Positions 23,687 through 38,600 of a DNA stretch of 64,000 nt are shown one piece after another (position 1 is the stretch's first letter; every line of letters starts with the position of its first letter). Location: contig NMRA01000513.1 of NCBI GenBank assembly GCA_002633005.1, forward strand, positions 69,702 to 133,701. Direction: 5' to 3'. Position numbers and translations under genes: made by a program. Source of the stretch: Phoronis australis. Taxonomy: Eukaryota; Phoronida; Phoronidae. Under the pieces are notes generated by a model, which worked only from the letters and a program-made list of their open reading frames with translations, did no database searches and had not been told where the DNA came from.

Positions 23687-26600
23687 CTGAAATGTTTAAA
23701 TTTCATTAAATTAAACTCCAAACTACTTAAATTCTATCCGATATGTTGAAACGTTGAAACGTGAAATTTTACAGTTTCCATGTTTAAGTGAAAATTTTCA
23801 TAATGTAATGAAAATAACGGAAACGATTGATTATGAAGAGAATGGATAATTTCTGTGAAGATAAACTTCCCCCAACACCAAACACATCTTTGAACTAATT
23901 GTTCCAGCATAAGGCTAGTGAGTGTATTGGATATGCCGTACACAATGCAAATCACTAGTTATATGCCCATCTACGTTAACATAGCAATTTACATCTCCGA
24001 TTATACCACCGTACCTTTTCAAAATGACATAGTTCGTGTAGCCATTTTGATCCCGCGGCGGCAGATCGAATTCAACGAAGACAATCTTGAGTTTCCCAAA
24101 GCCAGAGGTATCGCGGAATGTCCACGTGCAGTTGTTGCAAGATACATAACCACTGTCGTAATTGGGCGATGAGAACCTAACCATAGACTGGGCGGAGCTT
24201 GGAGTTAACTCGTGGTTTTGATGCCAACCTACAAAAAGAAAGTCAGTGTCCGGCGATACATGAATTCCTAATATTTCCGGTATGGTTGTCAATCCACGAA
24301 AGAGAGAAACTACAAAATTTTGTCCATCTCTCAAAATTTTTAAAACTACCGTTGTGCCGTCCGGCAAGCGGCGAAAGAGTCCGCGGACACTGGTGTTGCA
24401 TCCTGTGGTTCGCTACAGAAAAAAAGTCAGATTCGCAAGGCACATCACGTTTTACACCCTCATAAGCCCTGTAGCACTGTACCCACCAGCTACTGCACTT
24501 GTTTACCCACTCGTTATCAAACTCCGCACCATTTCGACATGTAAATTAAAATATATGACCTGACGCCATATCTTATTGAGCAGATTCGTACACCGTATAC
24601 CTTGAGTATGATAATGAAACTTACGCATAGGTGGCAAAACCTGCGAAACGCCAGCGTGCGTGGGAAGAGGTGTTGTGGGGGAAGTGGATGACGTCATCAA
24701 AGTTGTTTTCGTTGTCGTTGTCAGCGTAGTTGTGGTTGGTGGTGAGGTCGTGGTTGTAGTCAAACCTAAATTTTAAAGTCAATGTTTCACGTCTTGTTCG
24801 TTTTCGAAAATTCTACTTCAATCGCAATGTGTAACAGAAACTTCAAAAATTGCAATCTGAAGGGAACCCTTCGAAGGTTTACTCGTTTAATTAACTTAAC
24901 TCAAGTGAAACTAAAATTTGAATAGCGTGTCAAGTGAAGCGCAAATTTGCTGAAGTCAGAAAAAGTTCAATTAAGGAAAGGTTGATTTTACGAGCTCTAG
25001 TCTTGGGAGATTTATAGTTTCTCGCAAGAAATCTGGTCTGCGGAACGCTACCCTACGCATAACTTTCATGCAACCGGGTCCAGCTTCTCAAACGAAGAAC
25101 GGACAGCCTGTTCAAACTACATGTTAGCTTACTTGGACAGCCTTCTATGAAAACAATGTCATCAATGCTGACGTCACTATGGTAATCCACTCCATGAACA
25201 GCCTCGAAAGTAAACTAAAACGTGATAAAACGGTAAAGTTAGCACTCCAATACGTCATAGAACTTCAAGAGCTTCAAACGGTTGCATCAAAAGACCACGT
25301 GATCATTCATTACATGCATGTACGTTAGTGCTCAAAGACATGAAGGACCTTACCGAAAGGTCGTTACATTTAGCCAAATATTTACACAACTGTGCAATTT
25401 AACAAAGCAAAAGTATATATTTTGTGAAAGTACAAATTAAGTAGATTTTTATCTTTGACTTTATATCAATCTGCAATTAATTAGGTCACGTTACCTAGAT
25501 TTACTGAAAAGTTTAGCACAAATGAAAAGTACATTCATAGCAAAACCTGAGGAACAATAACACGTCGACTGAATTTCGTATAATATAAATGTTTAAGATT
25601 AAATCTAAAAAAATGTTACACTTTTCTAAATTATAGCTTCGTTTTCTTTAATACAACTTATTTTTTTCGTAAAAATCATATAATTCCTATATTTGATATC
25701 CCCTCATGCAAAAGTACAGCATTTCAAAAACAAATTCCAAACTCGTTTTGGAGAACAAACGGCATTGTTTGAAGCATAGTATCTCAAAGCTTCGTTTGAA
25801 TCCGATCAGCCATTTCTGAGATACGATCTTCCGGAATTTGCCAAAAAGGGATTGAATACGTGACGTGCAGAATTGCAATGTGCATAGAATAACAAGTAAT
25901 GCTAAGCTGAAACTTTTGGAAAGAAGCTTACGGTTCGGGTCACTTTTTTGTTTTCTACAGTTGTACTGTGGTCATGAGAAAATAAGCGCCCTTACTTTGA
26001 AGTTAACCATTTTTATGTGTCCATGCAGACCTCACTGTGACTTAAAGTTCTAAAAGCCACCATCTGCCTTCATTTGTTTGACAAGTGACTACTGTCAGTC
26101 TCCGCGTCATTAGACCTTCCGTTATAGCACTGCCTTTCGCAATCGTGAATTCAATATCTCAAAAACGAGACAATACATGCAGATGAAAAGCGACTTCAAT
26201 TGAAAGTTACTCGGCTTCACTGACGTAAATAGGACATATAAACGTACCCGGCGACAGTGTGCGTGATGTCCAAAAACAAATAAGTTTCTTGTACAAACTT
26301 GTATCGTATCCAGTGGCGGATATAGAGGGTGGGCAAGGGAGCCATGCCCCCCCTAAAATTCTCCCAAATACCATTTGGAAGTTCGGGGGTGTGAATGTCT
26401 GACGGGCAAAATCATGGCTAATACTCTGCCCTGCCTCCCCCAACTCAAAATCCTGGATCCGCCCCTGGTATCCGCGCATCTCTACTGTCCCGCGGGAAAG
26501 TGAAAAGAGCCGCAGCATAGTCAAATACTAAACGCAACGCCTCGCCTTTCTTTATTACATCACAAACCACGGGAAAACAATTAGCAGCAGGTGACAACTT

Positions 26601-29600
26601 TTCACAGTAAACACAATGGAATATTGCTGTGATTGGTTGTCCCAATTTTACCTAGTATATGTCGAACAATAAAAGCACGTAACTAGAGATCAGCTACTTA
26701 ACATATTGTCAGTCAGAAAGCGTTTGTGGACGTTATAATTTGACAGCTGATCGACTGGTTGGGTCGTTGTTTTTTTCTTTTTTTGGGGGGGTTGGTGTTT
26801 TGGATATGAAATTATTGATTTGAAGCACTTTTAGGTACTCTTTCGTAAATTACAACCTTCGCAGTCCACGTTTCATCTCATCTCTTATATACCTCCCTAA
26901 TGCCAAATCCTCAAATGGCTTAAAACGTAAAACAATAATTCATACATACATTTACTTGTAATACATACTTGTATGACTTGCAAAATACATCGTCTTTTGT
27001 TACTTTTGAGACGAATTTCTACAAACTCTTTACAGCAGACTGCCTTGTATGTTAACTGAGAATTTCAACCCGGCAGGCTATATGCAAGGAAACCTACCTT
27101 AGGTTTGTATTTACTGTCAAACAGCCAAGTCATCAGCCAACAAAACTGCTTCTTTAAACCGATGTCAATAGTCTAGCGCAAATCTTCGTTTAAAGGTGAA
27201 ATCGACGTTCGGAAATGTGATGCACGAATTGCTACACAATTCAAGTCAATCTAAGTCTTCCCTAACACCCCTACATGTCGCATCAATGGTGGATATAAAC
27301 AACTAATAGAGACAATGGAAAATGAAGGCATAATATGTGAACGTTGCACAATTACCTTAAATGATAATGTTCTAAAACCTAAGTGATTTGAAATGTTATT
27401 ACCCATGTATAAGCATACGGGTCAGTGCGTATGGTCAGGGTCGCATTCTTCCATTCAGCTCCCTGGTCTCCACGTTTCTCGAAAATTAACGATTTCTTCT
27501 CCTTGGAAAAAAGGACACGTTCGTTCATGTAGACACGCAAATCACCCATTCCTACGGTAAATGATAAAGGAAGGAATTATCCACTGGAATCTGCATTTGA
27601 CTACGCAGGTTAGTTATCACATTGGAATTGCCATTCGATTGTGTGCAGAACTGGTTGTTTGGCTGGTGTTTGCAAGTGAGGTGACAAGTTCACCAGCGCA
27701 ACATTACATGTAGCGCCTTATCTTATGTTACACCAGTGGTATCGTGCCTAGACTCCAGCAGCCGATTTCATAAAGGTGGTTTAAAGTTAAACCAGGTTTA
27801 AACTGGACTTAGACCAGGTTTAATGATAATCTGCATTTCATAGAGGTGGTTTAACTTTTAGACCAGTGGTCTTGTAAAACCTGGTTTAACTCCAGTTTAG
27901 ACCTGGTCTAAGTCAGTTTTCATTTCACCAACGAGGTCTATATTCTTTAGACCTGTGTTAACATCTTAAACCAAGTTTAACTCTAGACTTGGTCAGACCC
28001 AGGTTTAACTGTTAAATATGTCAGACTTGCATGGTATAGGTACAACTGAACGATGCCGCGGTGTGCAATTGCGACGCAGTTTTAGAGCGAAAATGGACTA
28101 TTTTCATTATTCAGGTTTACTGCGACACGAGGTCAAACGTAGCAGATGCGGATCCAGGATTTTTTAAAGGAGAGGGGACGGTCAAGGACTTTTTGAAAGG
28201 GGGGACCAAGTCAACAATTTGGAAATTATAGATTTGATATCATTAAAAGCAAGGGGAAAAGGGGGCTCCGGACCCCTTGACCCCCCTGGATCCGCATATG
28301 TGTAGACCAGTACGTGCTGGAGTGTGTCCTGCGGATTCCTCAGAATACGACTGGTCGAGCAGGTCTCATCGTCGCAAGCCCTACGGATTTGACTTAAGAC
28401 AGCATCCCCTGATTCTTCTGACTGAGCTCCACCTCCACTGTTCTCCGATTCAATGTTGCCGGGAAGGGATCTTGCTCCCCCCTTTGGCCGCGAAAAATAA
28501 AAACTAAAATGACACGGAAATAAATTTGGGCATTTATCATGTTACATCTAATCGTGAGCATGTTCTTTAATGTGTGTGTGTTGGGCACACAAATTACATT
28601 TTTCCTCATGAGAAAAGCTTTTAGACCTTTGTCGTAAATGTCTGCACTGATTCTACTGGTTTATGCCATTCTATACCCACGTGATCAAGGTTTCATTGAA
28701 GCACTTCAATAGTTTCTTTGTTGGGTTTACCCAGCTCGACACAGTTGGGTGCCTTTGATACGTTAAACCTGCTTCTACTGAACCAGCTCCGTGGTCTAGC
28801 AAAACTAAGCTTTCAGAATCTTAAACCATGTTGGTGAAATGCAAGTTAGGTCTAAAATTAGACCAGGTTTAGGAAGACCAGGTTTAAGTCTTAAACCTGG
28901 TTTTGTTAAACCACCTTTATGAAATCGGCTGCAGAGGTACAGTACCAGCCTTATTGAACACAGACCTATCTAAGCACCTGTTGTGTTCAGCAATCTTGCT
29001 TAAATGTACTACATGTCTGTTCCCAGAATTACGTCTTCGTTATTGTTTACGGACCCACGAAAAACAATATTTTATATTTGCAAACAAATTACGGAGCCGA
29101 ACCTAAATATCTTAAAATAATCTTAAAATACATTCACCAATTTAGAACACAGGATCAGTTGCGTCACTCAAAAGATATCGATAAAATATAAACATTTCGA
29201 AACTTTTAGCCCAGTTGTGTTTGCCTTGTTTTCAATTCTTAAGGTTTTGTTTAACAGTGGGCGGTGTTGTCGCGGAAACCTCATTGCAGATACGCCTTGC
29301 TAATGAATTGAATTTTTTAATTTCTTTTAGCAAAGACTCAGGGACATGAATTTTCAATTGTGGTCGTCTTCACTTGCAAATACGGATAAATGTAATTTTT
29401 ACCGTTCAACTAAATCTGGATTAACACGTGAAAAGTGTTTATGTGGTAGCCCGTCTTTAAATCAAGTATTTCCAACAGCAAATTTGAGGTGTTCGACGCA
29501 TCATCTTATGATTGAGTTGGGTAGAAGAAACAATGTTCCTCGACCAGAAAGAATTTGTAAAATTTGTAACACCTATGAAATTAAAACAGAGATACACTTT

Positions 29601-32600
29601 TATTTGATTGTCCTGTCCTTGCAGACCTACGCACATTTCTATTACCACAATGCATCGTTAGAAATAGAACCATTGAGGCACTCTTACGTTCAGATTCTGT
29701 GTATGTGTTAAGAAATACAGCATTATTCATTCAATAAGCAATGGCAAATAGAAGAGAAATTAAGAGTTTTTTGATGAATTGGCGCGTTTATACTGTTTGT
29801 ATATTTTAATATACAAATTAAAATACATATTAAAATATGTTGAACTGTGGGCCAATGGCCCTATGCGTTTTGAAATAAACGCTTTGTTTGTTTGTTTCTT
29901 TGTTGTTGTTGTTTGAAACCTCATTGCATGTGGCGGCAATTGGATACCCATAATGCACGAGTCAGCTGTCACTCACTATGGCGGCCATTTTAAGTACTGA
30001 TGCACCACCAAAAATAAAAATTAAACTAAAATATTCATATTATTTTCAGTTATGTTTAAAAGTTATAGAGCTCGTTTGAATGAACATTTTTAGCTTAACT
30101 TTCAATTAAACTAACTAGCGCTAAAATCTATTTCATGAATTTTCAACAAGAATGAAGTGACAAGACCACTCTAAATGCATTGCACAGGGTTACACTTCTC
30201 ATGACCAAGCTCATGTCATACAATGTAGCTTACTAGTTCTTTCACACACTGCAATTTTCAATAGATGGAAAATGAAAAACATACCAGCTCCATTCATGTT
30301 GTAGGCAAACATCAAGGTACTGCAGCTTAAAACTGGCAAAAATTCCCGGCTATTCAACCTCGCTTTCATTCCTGTCGTCAATCCATTTGACGATCCCTCC
30401 GTGAAGGCAAAGTAGCCTACAGTAAATGAAATTACTAACTGAATTGAGTTATTGCTTTATGAGGACATACACACTGTAGTGATCTAAAACACGTCACCAA
30501 CACATACCTAGACCGGATCGAATCGACCACACGAATTATGTTTTTTCAACGGTTTGGTTCTTCGTGCGATTTTTTCAATTTTCAACTTCAATGAACGTTC
30601 ATTAAGTATTATTAGATACACCATGCTGACTCTAAGAACACGTTAGACTGAGCACTCTGCTTTCGGTTAAAAGCACCCTTGTATGAATTGCAGGAAGCAA
30701 TCCACGTATAGAGCTTTACTGCGCTGAGAGGGCACAATTAAACACAACTTTCGCCTGACCCAATTTCTAATTCTGTTGTGCAGGACGGCCGAGATAACAG
30801 GAACCAAATGAAGTGTATGTGGCTTTTCGTTCACGGACATTTAACACGCTGGACATTTTTGAGTGAATTGTTTGAATATCGCGCGGCACAACACAAACTG
30901 ATAAGAGACGTTGGAACGTATAGCACTGAACTACATGTACATGTAAATCCATCGACTACCCTATCGCCAACAAGGCCACAAGGCGTATATCGTCATGTAG
31001 TGATCGTGGGAAAAAGACTGTTTGAAAGTTTTGCATATGGGAACGAAGGCCTCTGAGAATAATTGGTTATGGCGGAGCCTGTGTATCTTACCATTGGAGG
31101 ATGACGGTCCTGTTCCTGAAGAGGGGGTGCTCCCCCTTCCTCTCGACCAATCATAATCGTCCGTTTTGTCCTGTATCAATCCACAGAATCCACGCTCAAA
31201 GTCACACTGTACAGGATCTGGCAAAAATGGTTTATTCATTTTCAGCAGTCGTATCTCATACTGTACACCAACGAATATGTGAACTACTGCAACACTTACG
31301 CGCATTTTTTCAAATACCAAACGCGAGCCCTTACTACTTTGAAATCAGATGACGTTTGACTTCTGCTCTTGAAATTATTTGAAATCGATTAGAAACCAAG
31401 TTTTATTTAGACCACGTACCAATGTGAAATGGGTGTCTATTTATTCCTAAGTCAAGGCAGGATTAAATGTTGGGCTTGGAACGAAAACGGATCGTTACTG
31501 CTTGAGACTAGGCTGTACAATTTGGCTTGCCACAATCTGTCGTTTTATTCTTTGTCGTTTTTTTTTTGCAAGACCACTTCTCAACTGAACAAGTTAAGAA
31601 CAATTCTGTAGCGGTGAGTGGTCGTCTAAATCAATGAAATTAGTTTCTTTGACCAACTGGGGGTTTATTAACGTCTTAAACAGATACAACACCCTGCTCT
31701 GTGCTGTGTAACACAAGAGCATAGACAATTTTTACGCACGAACCGCGGAGTAGAAATGTTTGTAAACAATTAACAGAGATTTTGGTGAATGTTGTCAAAC
31801 AGCAAAACGAGGCTTAGATAGAAGTTTGACGGCCGCAAGCTTTGTAACTAAAGCAAATTCAGTATTGAGCCTACACTTACAACTTGTTAGGTGAAATAGA
31901 ACCAATGAGACTGTTCGCCTACATTTTCGCTGTGTTGTACTTACCCATGCAGCGGACGTCAGTGCCGCTCCAACGGCCGTCAGATTGGCACGTGCGCAGA
32001 GTGGATCCACTTTCGATTCCGTATTGACACGTGAACTCAACTCTAGATTGGTAGATGGTTTCCTTGCCGAATTTTTTGCCAAACGATGGCGTTTCAAGCG
32101 GACCACAATCTTGAACTGTCGGGAAACACAGAAAGATACGTAGCAAAACTAAGATATGTCAGATTTCTTTGTTTTAGCTCAAAATAATTAAACTAGATAT
32201 TTGAATTAAATCGCCTCCTTGTTCTTAGTCTGGTGGTTATTCCTTCATTTAGAGACCAGCCGTGAAATCGCGACCATTGGGCACACAAAATTTAACATGT
32301 TGCTTTCTTGAATTAAGCCTAATACCGCGGTGGGTCACTCATATTGACAAGGTGCCAAAAATTGCGGGAAGGCGATATTTTTCAGTTTTGCTGGGCCTTC
32401 TCGGTGTCCAGTAAGCCCCTAAATTTCCACTTCTTCTCCGCACAAGACCCACTACAATAGCCTGAGCCCCGCAAGAGGCGCAAGGCAGAAAAATGTACCC
32501 CACCAAAAGGGGGTGGGAATTATCAGACCTGGCACCCGCAATAGGGGGTCTCTCAGCAATTTCGGTACACGTCTGCGGGAACCTTATCAATACGAGTGTC

Positions 32601-35600
32601 AACTGTCTAAAACGACCAAAATAAAATGTTACAATGCTGTCAAAATTAGTTAGTTTAGTGCTTACCTATAAATTTTAAGATATTCTGAAAATCTTACATA
32701 AACACAGTCAAGGATAAACGCTTATGTAGACTTTTATAGCATTGTGTACGTTTTGTACACCTTTAAAACTTCCAAAGTGAAAGCTTTTTATAGCGATTTT
32801 CATTTAACACACGGGAAAGTCATCACTCCTTGTTAGGAAAACTGATCATGACAAGGTCTCCCACCCGAATGGCATCTTTCCTCATACCGTCGTACATACA
32901 TGTACATGTACAAAGCACTTTCAAAGAAAATACTGATTGGTTACATAGAGAAAGCTCACTTGAGGTACAAATTGTTTATTTTTTCATCATTTTCGTTACC
33001 CAGTCCATCAGTCGTTAATCCCCTGTAGCCAATAACAAGACCACGCAAGTCTTCACGAGGTATCGCCATGCATTGTACAAACGAATCACGTGACCATAGT
33101 GACCTTCCTCGAGGTTGTCTTAAGTCTTTGTAACGCAGCCATTGCTGATATTTGCAGCTAATTCGATTGCATTACAAACCTCCCATGCCCTTTCACTTGC
33201 GCTTAATCATTTTCAGTGCCAGCCAACAGTACCGTTTTGTGCCACAAACCTCCTACACCATAGCGCTTTCTCGAATCACTTACATGTACCTTAGCCCTTA
33301 AATGTCGATATTAAGATAACGCTGAATTAGTATATGTTAGTTTTAATGTTTTAAATCTCCCCAAGATGTTGCAGTCTGCATCAGTGTACCTCAGTGCCCA
33401 TGTGTTTTTATAAGTCCTTAAAGATGTACTACACAGCTACAATATGTTTTAGGGCACAAGACGTATTTAAGGTACTATTGTTAGTCAAGAAGCAATCTTG
33501 AAGTTATCACTTTGGCAAGAGAACTGTTGTGTTTGGGGGATTTTATTGGAGATATTCGTTTCCCGGCGTTGGCGTCCAGGAACTCGCCAGAATACACCAA
33601 ACAAAAGCCGGTGGCCTTCTAAATCAAATGTGCTTAAATATACCGGTACGTCTCACGTTGACTTTTAGCTATACTAGCAATTCGAACTCTGTTCTCTGAG
33701 GCAATTAGCTCAAATCCGTCTCTACACAACAATGTCGCCGACAGTGACAATCTAAAGTTGGATTTTGTCTTAATTAGCAAGCTGTAAAAGAAAATTGAAT
33801 TAGGCAATTTAATCTCATAAATCCGCCTCCCGTTTAGTAACGCTAGGACCTCACTAAAAAGCAAGACTTCGCGAGATTACGTTAGATATTGCCGTCACGG
33901 TGTATTTTAAATGAGCTCACGAGACTTTGGCTAGATATTAACTAGGTCCTAGCGTAGGTCCTAGCATTACAGAACGCATGCCCTGTCTCATAATCCTCTT
34001 TAGTGTGATAGGAATCTTTTTCGTTTCCAAATTTAGTCAAAAACAAGGCGCATACGCGTCATTTCCGGCTTCGAATGTTTAAGGTTGGCCAAAGCCAGTG
34101 AATTCTGGAGGGTTTTATTGAGTTTCAATGTTCTTGTTGGTAACAGAAAAATTTCAGGACGTTAAGGAATTTTATGAGACCAATTTCAGGCTAATAGTCG
34201 GGTTTCGGTTTGAGGCAGCTAGTCCTAGATCAAAACGGCGTTGCACATTGACTACAACGCTTTGGTACAGCACATGTAGGTTCTTACAATGAATGATTCA
34301 ACTAAAAACGCTGCCGTCGAAGCCTTGTCTTGTCGCATTACGAACGCAACAAACACCACCTGGTCATTGCAAGCCCCAAAACTTCCACTGTGCAAAATAT
34401 TACTACTCAAACTTATGCGTGTTTCGGTTTCACTGAGGATGAAATTATTGCGATTGCTTAGTACCACGTGACGGAGGCTATATTCCATGTGTACACGAAG
34501 GTTGTTAATGCTAAACACCCACACTTCGAAAACAGTAAATAAACCGAGCGCAAGTCGATCAAGAGGTATACGGGGTACAGCAGCATTTGAGAAATGTTTG
34601 TTGCCAAAGTTGTTGCAGTCCTTTTAGCCCGTCAGCCACTCGTTTTACAAAGATGTTAAGACGGATCGAACATTCTTGTGGATAACGAGTTTCGTCTTAT
34701 GACAGAGCATACAGTGTAAGCCGCATGCACTCAAATGGTAATAGTTTGGTTGCTTTATCACTCACTTGAAATCGGACATTTTTTGCTTGCTTGAAGGACG
34801 ACTCCCTTACACCCAAGGGGGGCCGAGTTAGCTTCACATTATGAGTTCTTGGTTCAGAAAACGAGGCTGACTCCTAATCGCCTTACCTGTGCAATTAACA
34901 TCTACCCCAGTCCATGTAGAATTCGCCTGACAAGTTCTAATCTGGTCACCAGTCAAACGGTAACCTGTATTACACTGGTGGGTAATTCGACTACCGTAAG
35001 TGAACGTGTTGGAGCTAAGCCTTCCGTTGTCTGGCGTGATCAATTTTGGACAATGTCGAACTGAAAAGGAGAAACACTTTTAATAATTCACTCTGAATTA
35101 AAGCTGCATTTCATCGCTGATTAGTTGCCAATGTTGAACTCTTAACCGAAGCGCTTTGGGTTTAAAAATTTTATGAAGCTCATCCGACCCTGGCTTATTG
35201 TCGAATGAGTCGGCAACGCAAGTCGCAGGAACCATCGTTGGCCAAACGATAAACGTTACCCCGTTAAATTACGTGAATAAGTTAATTCATATAAGAGTCG
35301 TAAAATAATTATTTGTGCCGTAAAGTAATTACTTTACGCCTCAATCAACTACTTGACGTGGTAAATAATTATTTTGAACACCTAACATTAAACTTAAGCA
35401 CGGGATTTAACGGCGTAACATTCACTCATTTGGCCAACGATAGGAAACGTGTACATACATGTACGGCAGTTTCGAATTTTACAATTTTAGGGTCAGCATA
35501 CTCGACTAAACTCTGAAGCGTTTTCTTGGGTCGCTGATGGTTTCGATGTTCTTGTAGAGGATACCCTATCACCGTAAAGGTTAGAATGCGGTCAATGAGA

Positions 35601-38600
35601 GCTGGAACATTGTCGAATGATATTTTCATTTTAGCCATCCAAACAGGGTGAAATGCAGTTTTTCAAATGTTTAGTGTTATTGTATACTGTATAAGACAGA
35701 TCTGAACAAGTTCCATCTATGTGTTGAGCGGCCCTCAATATATATACCGGTGTACATGAATTCTAATTGCAAGTGACCTTCGTCTTTACAGACATGAAGA
35801 TCCATTACTTGTGTCACGGGGTTCGCGTTTCACAAATGAAACAATAATAAGTCCAGTGACTGCAGTTCAATCATATATTGTAATTGTAGCAACGGTACAG
35901 CCACACTTCACAAACTCCAATCAAAGACTGACTCAAATAGTGGCCGGTTGCATTAAACAGTCCCAACTAGGGACTCAGTTAAGGTCCCTAAATCGTTTTG
36001 CGTATTTGTGTGTTTCTTGACTCATATTCAATATTTTTCTATCGTATCATCTTTATTATGAGCTCTTCTTCGATTAATGACATTTTCTAATAATATAACT
36101 AAAAACTGAGCCCAGAGTTCATTGAAAATAAATAGGAACTTAGTCCATAAAATGAGGGTGTTGCATGAAAAGATCCCTAATTATTTTCGATGATTTTGAC
36201 AATTCAACGTAGAGTTCACTCTCGATTTGTATCACAATCAAAAGTTGACTTAGTGATGAAACTAAAACAATACAAGTAAGAGGGTAATTGATGTTTTCAC
36301 AAGTCCAAAAATACGCAGTAGATTTAGGGAACTTTAATTGTTGAGTCCCTATTTCTTGCAATCAGGCACTGAGAACACGCATGGACATTGGATATCAATG
36401 ACTAGCCAGCAAATAGCCTCAGGTAGACGTCACGCAACCTCAGATTCAGTTGGCACGGCTCAGGCAAGACATTTCACCATGTATTTAAAGTGCTCTCGAA
36501 ATCGAGGCTGCTTAATCTATCATCACCAGTACACGTGCGCCCTCTAGTCAATGTAAATTTTCCAAATAGCCCAATTGAAATTTTATTTTCTCACAGTTTC
36601 TCCCGGAAAGTCATGTACGTAGCTTTAACATTAATTTTCTTATCATGATATTTGGCGACACTGAGTGAAAAGCCGATAACAATAACAACTTCATCGTCAG
36701 GCTGTCCCGCGACATTTGTATGTGATGTTTTGTTTGCTGTCATGATTATATCAGAAGAGTAGCACCGATTATTGAATACCATGAATGGCCTCCTCGATTT
36801 CATACATTTACGAAATCTACATGTACTCACTGTTGCAGGCAGGTGTGTTGTGACTCCAACCGTCTTTCATACAGGTGGCGTTGGAAGCGCCCACTAGGTC
36901 GTACCCGTATGCACAGGAAAAAGTAGCCGTGTCGCCGATGAACAGTCCTGTGTATGTGACCTGGCCATTTGTTGGATTTATTGCCTTAGAACACGGCGAA
37001 ACTGTGGACGATTGAATACATCTTCATAATTAACGTGCAATGCAATATGAATAAATACAGGGGAATAAAGAAGAAGGAGTATATAATCAGAGGCCAATTA
37101 TACGGAAAAGAAGAAAAAAATTGTGCCGACAGTGAGACACTACGACATCAATACATGCAACATGATTTGATACTCCTCAGAGATTGCTTTCTAAAAATCA
37201 ATGAATTAATGTCTCACCTGACCACCTCAGGTAAAAGCCTCTCTCTGTCCCTGACTTGTCAGAGGTCCAGGTCAAACTAAATCTGTCCATCTGCAGTGGG
37301 ATCACTGGGGGAACGCGATCTGATAAGGAGGCAAGAACGGTGGACGATTTGTATTGCTGAAAATTGTAAACACATCAATACAGCCACATTGCATACTTAA
37401 AACTGCATTAAAGTGCTGGAGAAAACAAAAAGCAAAACCAGAGTACCAAAATTGGGTTTTGAAAATTTCTTTACTTAAGATAGGGCTTTATATCGCTGGC
37501 ATGGTGAACATCAAGACAGCGCCTTTCGGAACTTGATCGCTTCGGTATGGAGAGTTCATCTACAGTCCTGACGTCACTTTTCATACGCATGAAGGGGTGA
37601 TTGTCGGCAAACACCACCACAAATATCGGCGACTTATATACAACATGACGGGAAACAGCGCGTGTCACAAAAGACCTTTGGGAGAAGTCTCACGTTTTTC
37701 ATCGGGAGGCAGAAAGTAGAGTGGGACTCGTAAAAAGACATAATGCTCTGTACAGGTAATCCAGCGGAAATTGGAGATTTGAGTGAGATCCATGGCAAGT
37801 GTGCCCTGAGTACATGTACATGTATGTTTGAGAAAATCGACCTCAACCTAAATTACAACCTATTCCTATAATAGAGATTCGGTTGCAAGGAAAAATAGTT
37901 TTCTAACGGTAGACCATTTTCGGACTTCTTGGAGGCAGATTATCTCCCCAACACTCTTGTTGAGACATTTGCCGAGGTCACAACATATTCTTGTGCACGT
38001 TATGGTGTCCCGAGATTCTCCTTTTGGACAATGGTCCTCAATTTATAAGTGTGAACCCTGGGCACATTATGATACAGAACACCTTACTTCGCCCCTTGCT
38101 GGCCTCAAGGAATGCTAAGGTTGAGGTCTGGACCAGGGTTGTGAAATTTTTGTTGAAAAAATCACAAGATCTTATCCTGATATTGGAAAACGGAAACTTT
38201 CACGAAGAGGGACACAATGCTCACCATACCAGCGATGGTTAAGACAAAGATCTAGAACGGTTTTATCTACATGCACTGTACATGCATGGCAGTGGAACAA
38301 AAAACTTTCTTGTTCTGTTTCTTCCTCGGTTGTCCGTTCGGATATTAGTCCGAAATGATTGAAAGTTCATAATGGTATGGATAAATGTATTGCCTCCAGA
38401 CAGAAGTTTTGTCTAACACTCCCCAAAACTGTTTCTCAAAAATAACTAAATTTCACTTGTGGAAGTCTCTGAGTACATACGCAGCGCAAGTATGCGAGGA
38501 CGGTCCGGATGGGACAGCAAGGCAGTTGGACAATGTAGACAGATATTTCAGCCAGGGAGCTTAAGCGGAGAGACCTTATGGGAATGGAACCAACGCGACT

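Noticed and set aside
31795-32106. 103-codon minus frame overlapping sushi 4
   Set aside because: Out of frame with the sushi cysteines. The correct frame is the one with four cysteines between good splice sites.
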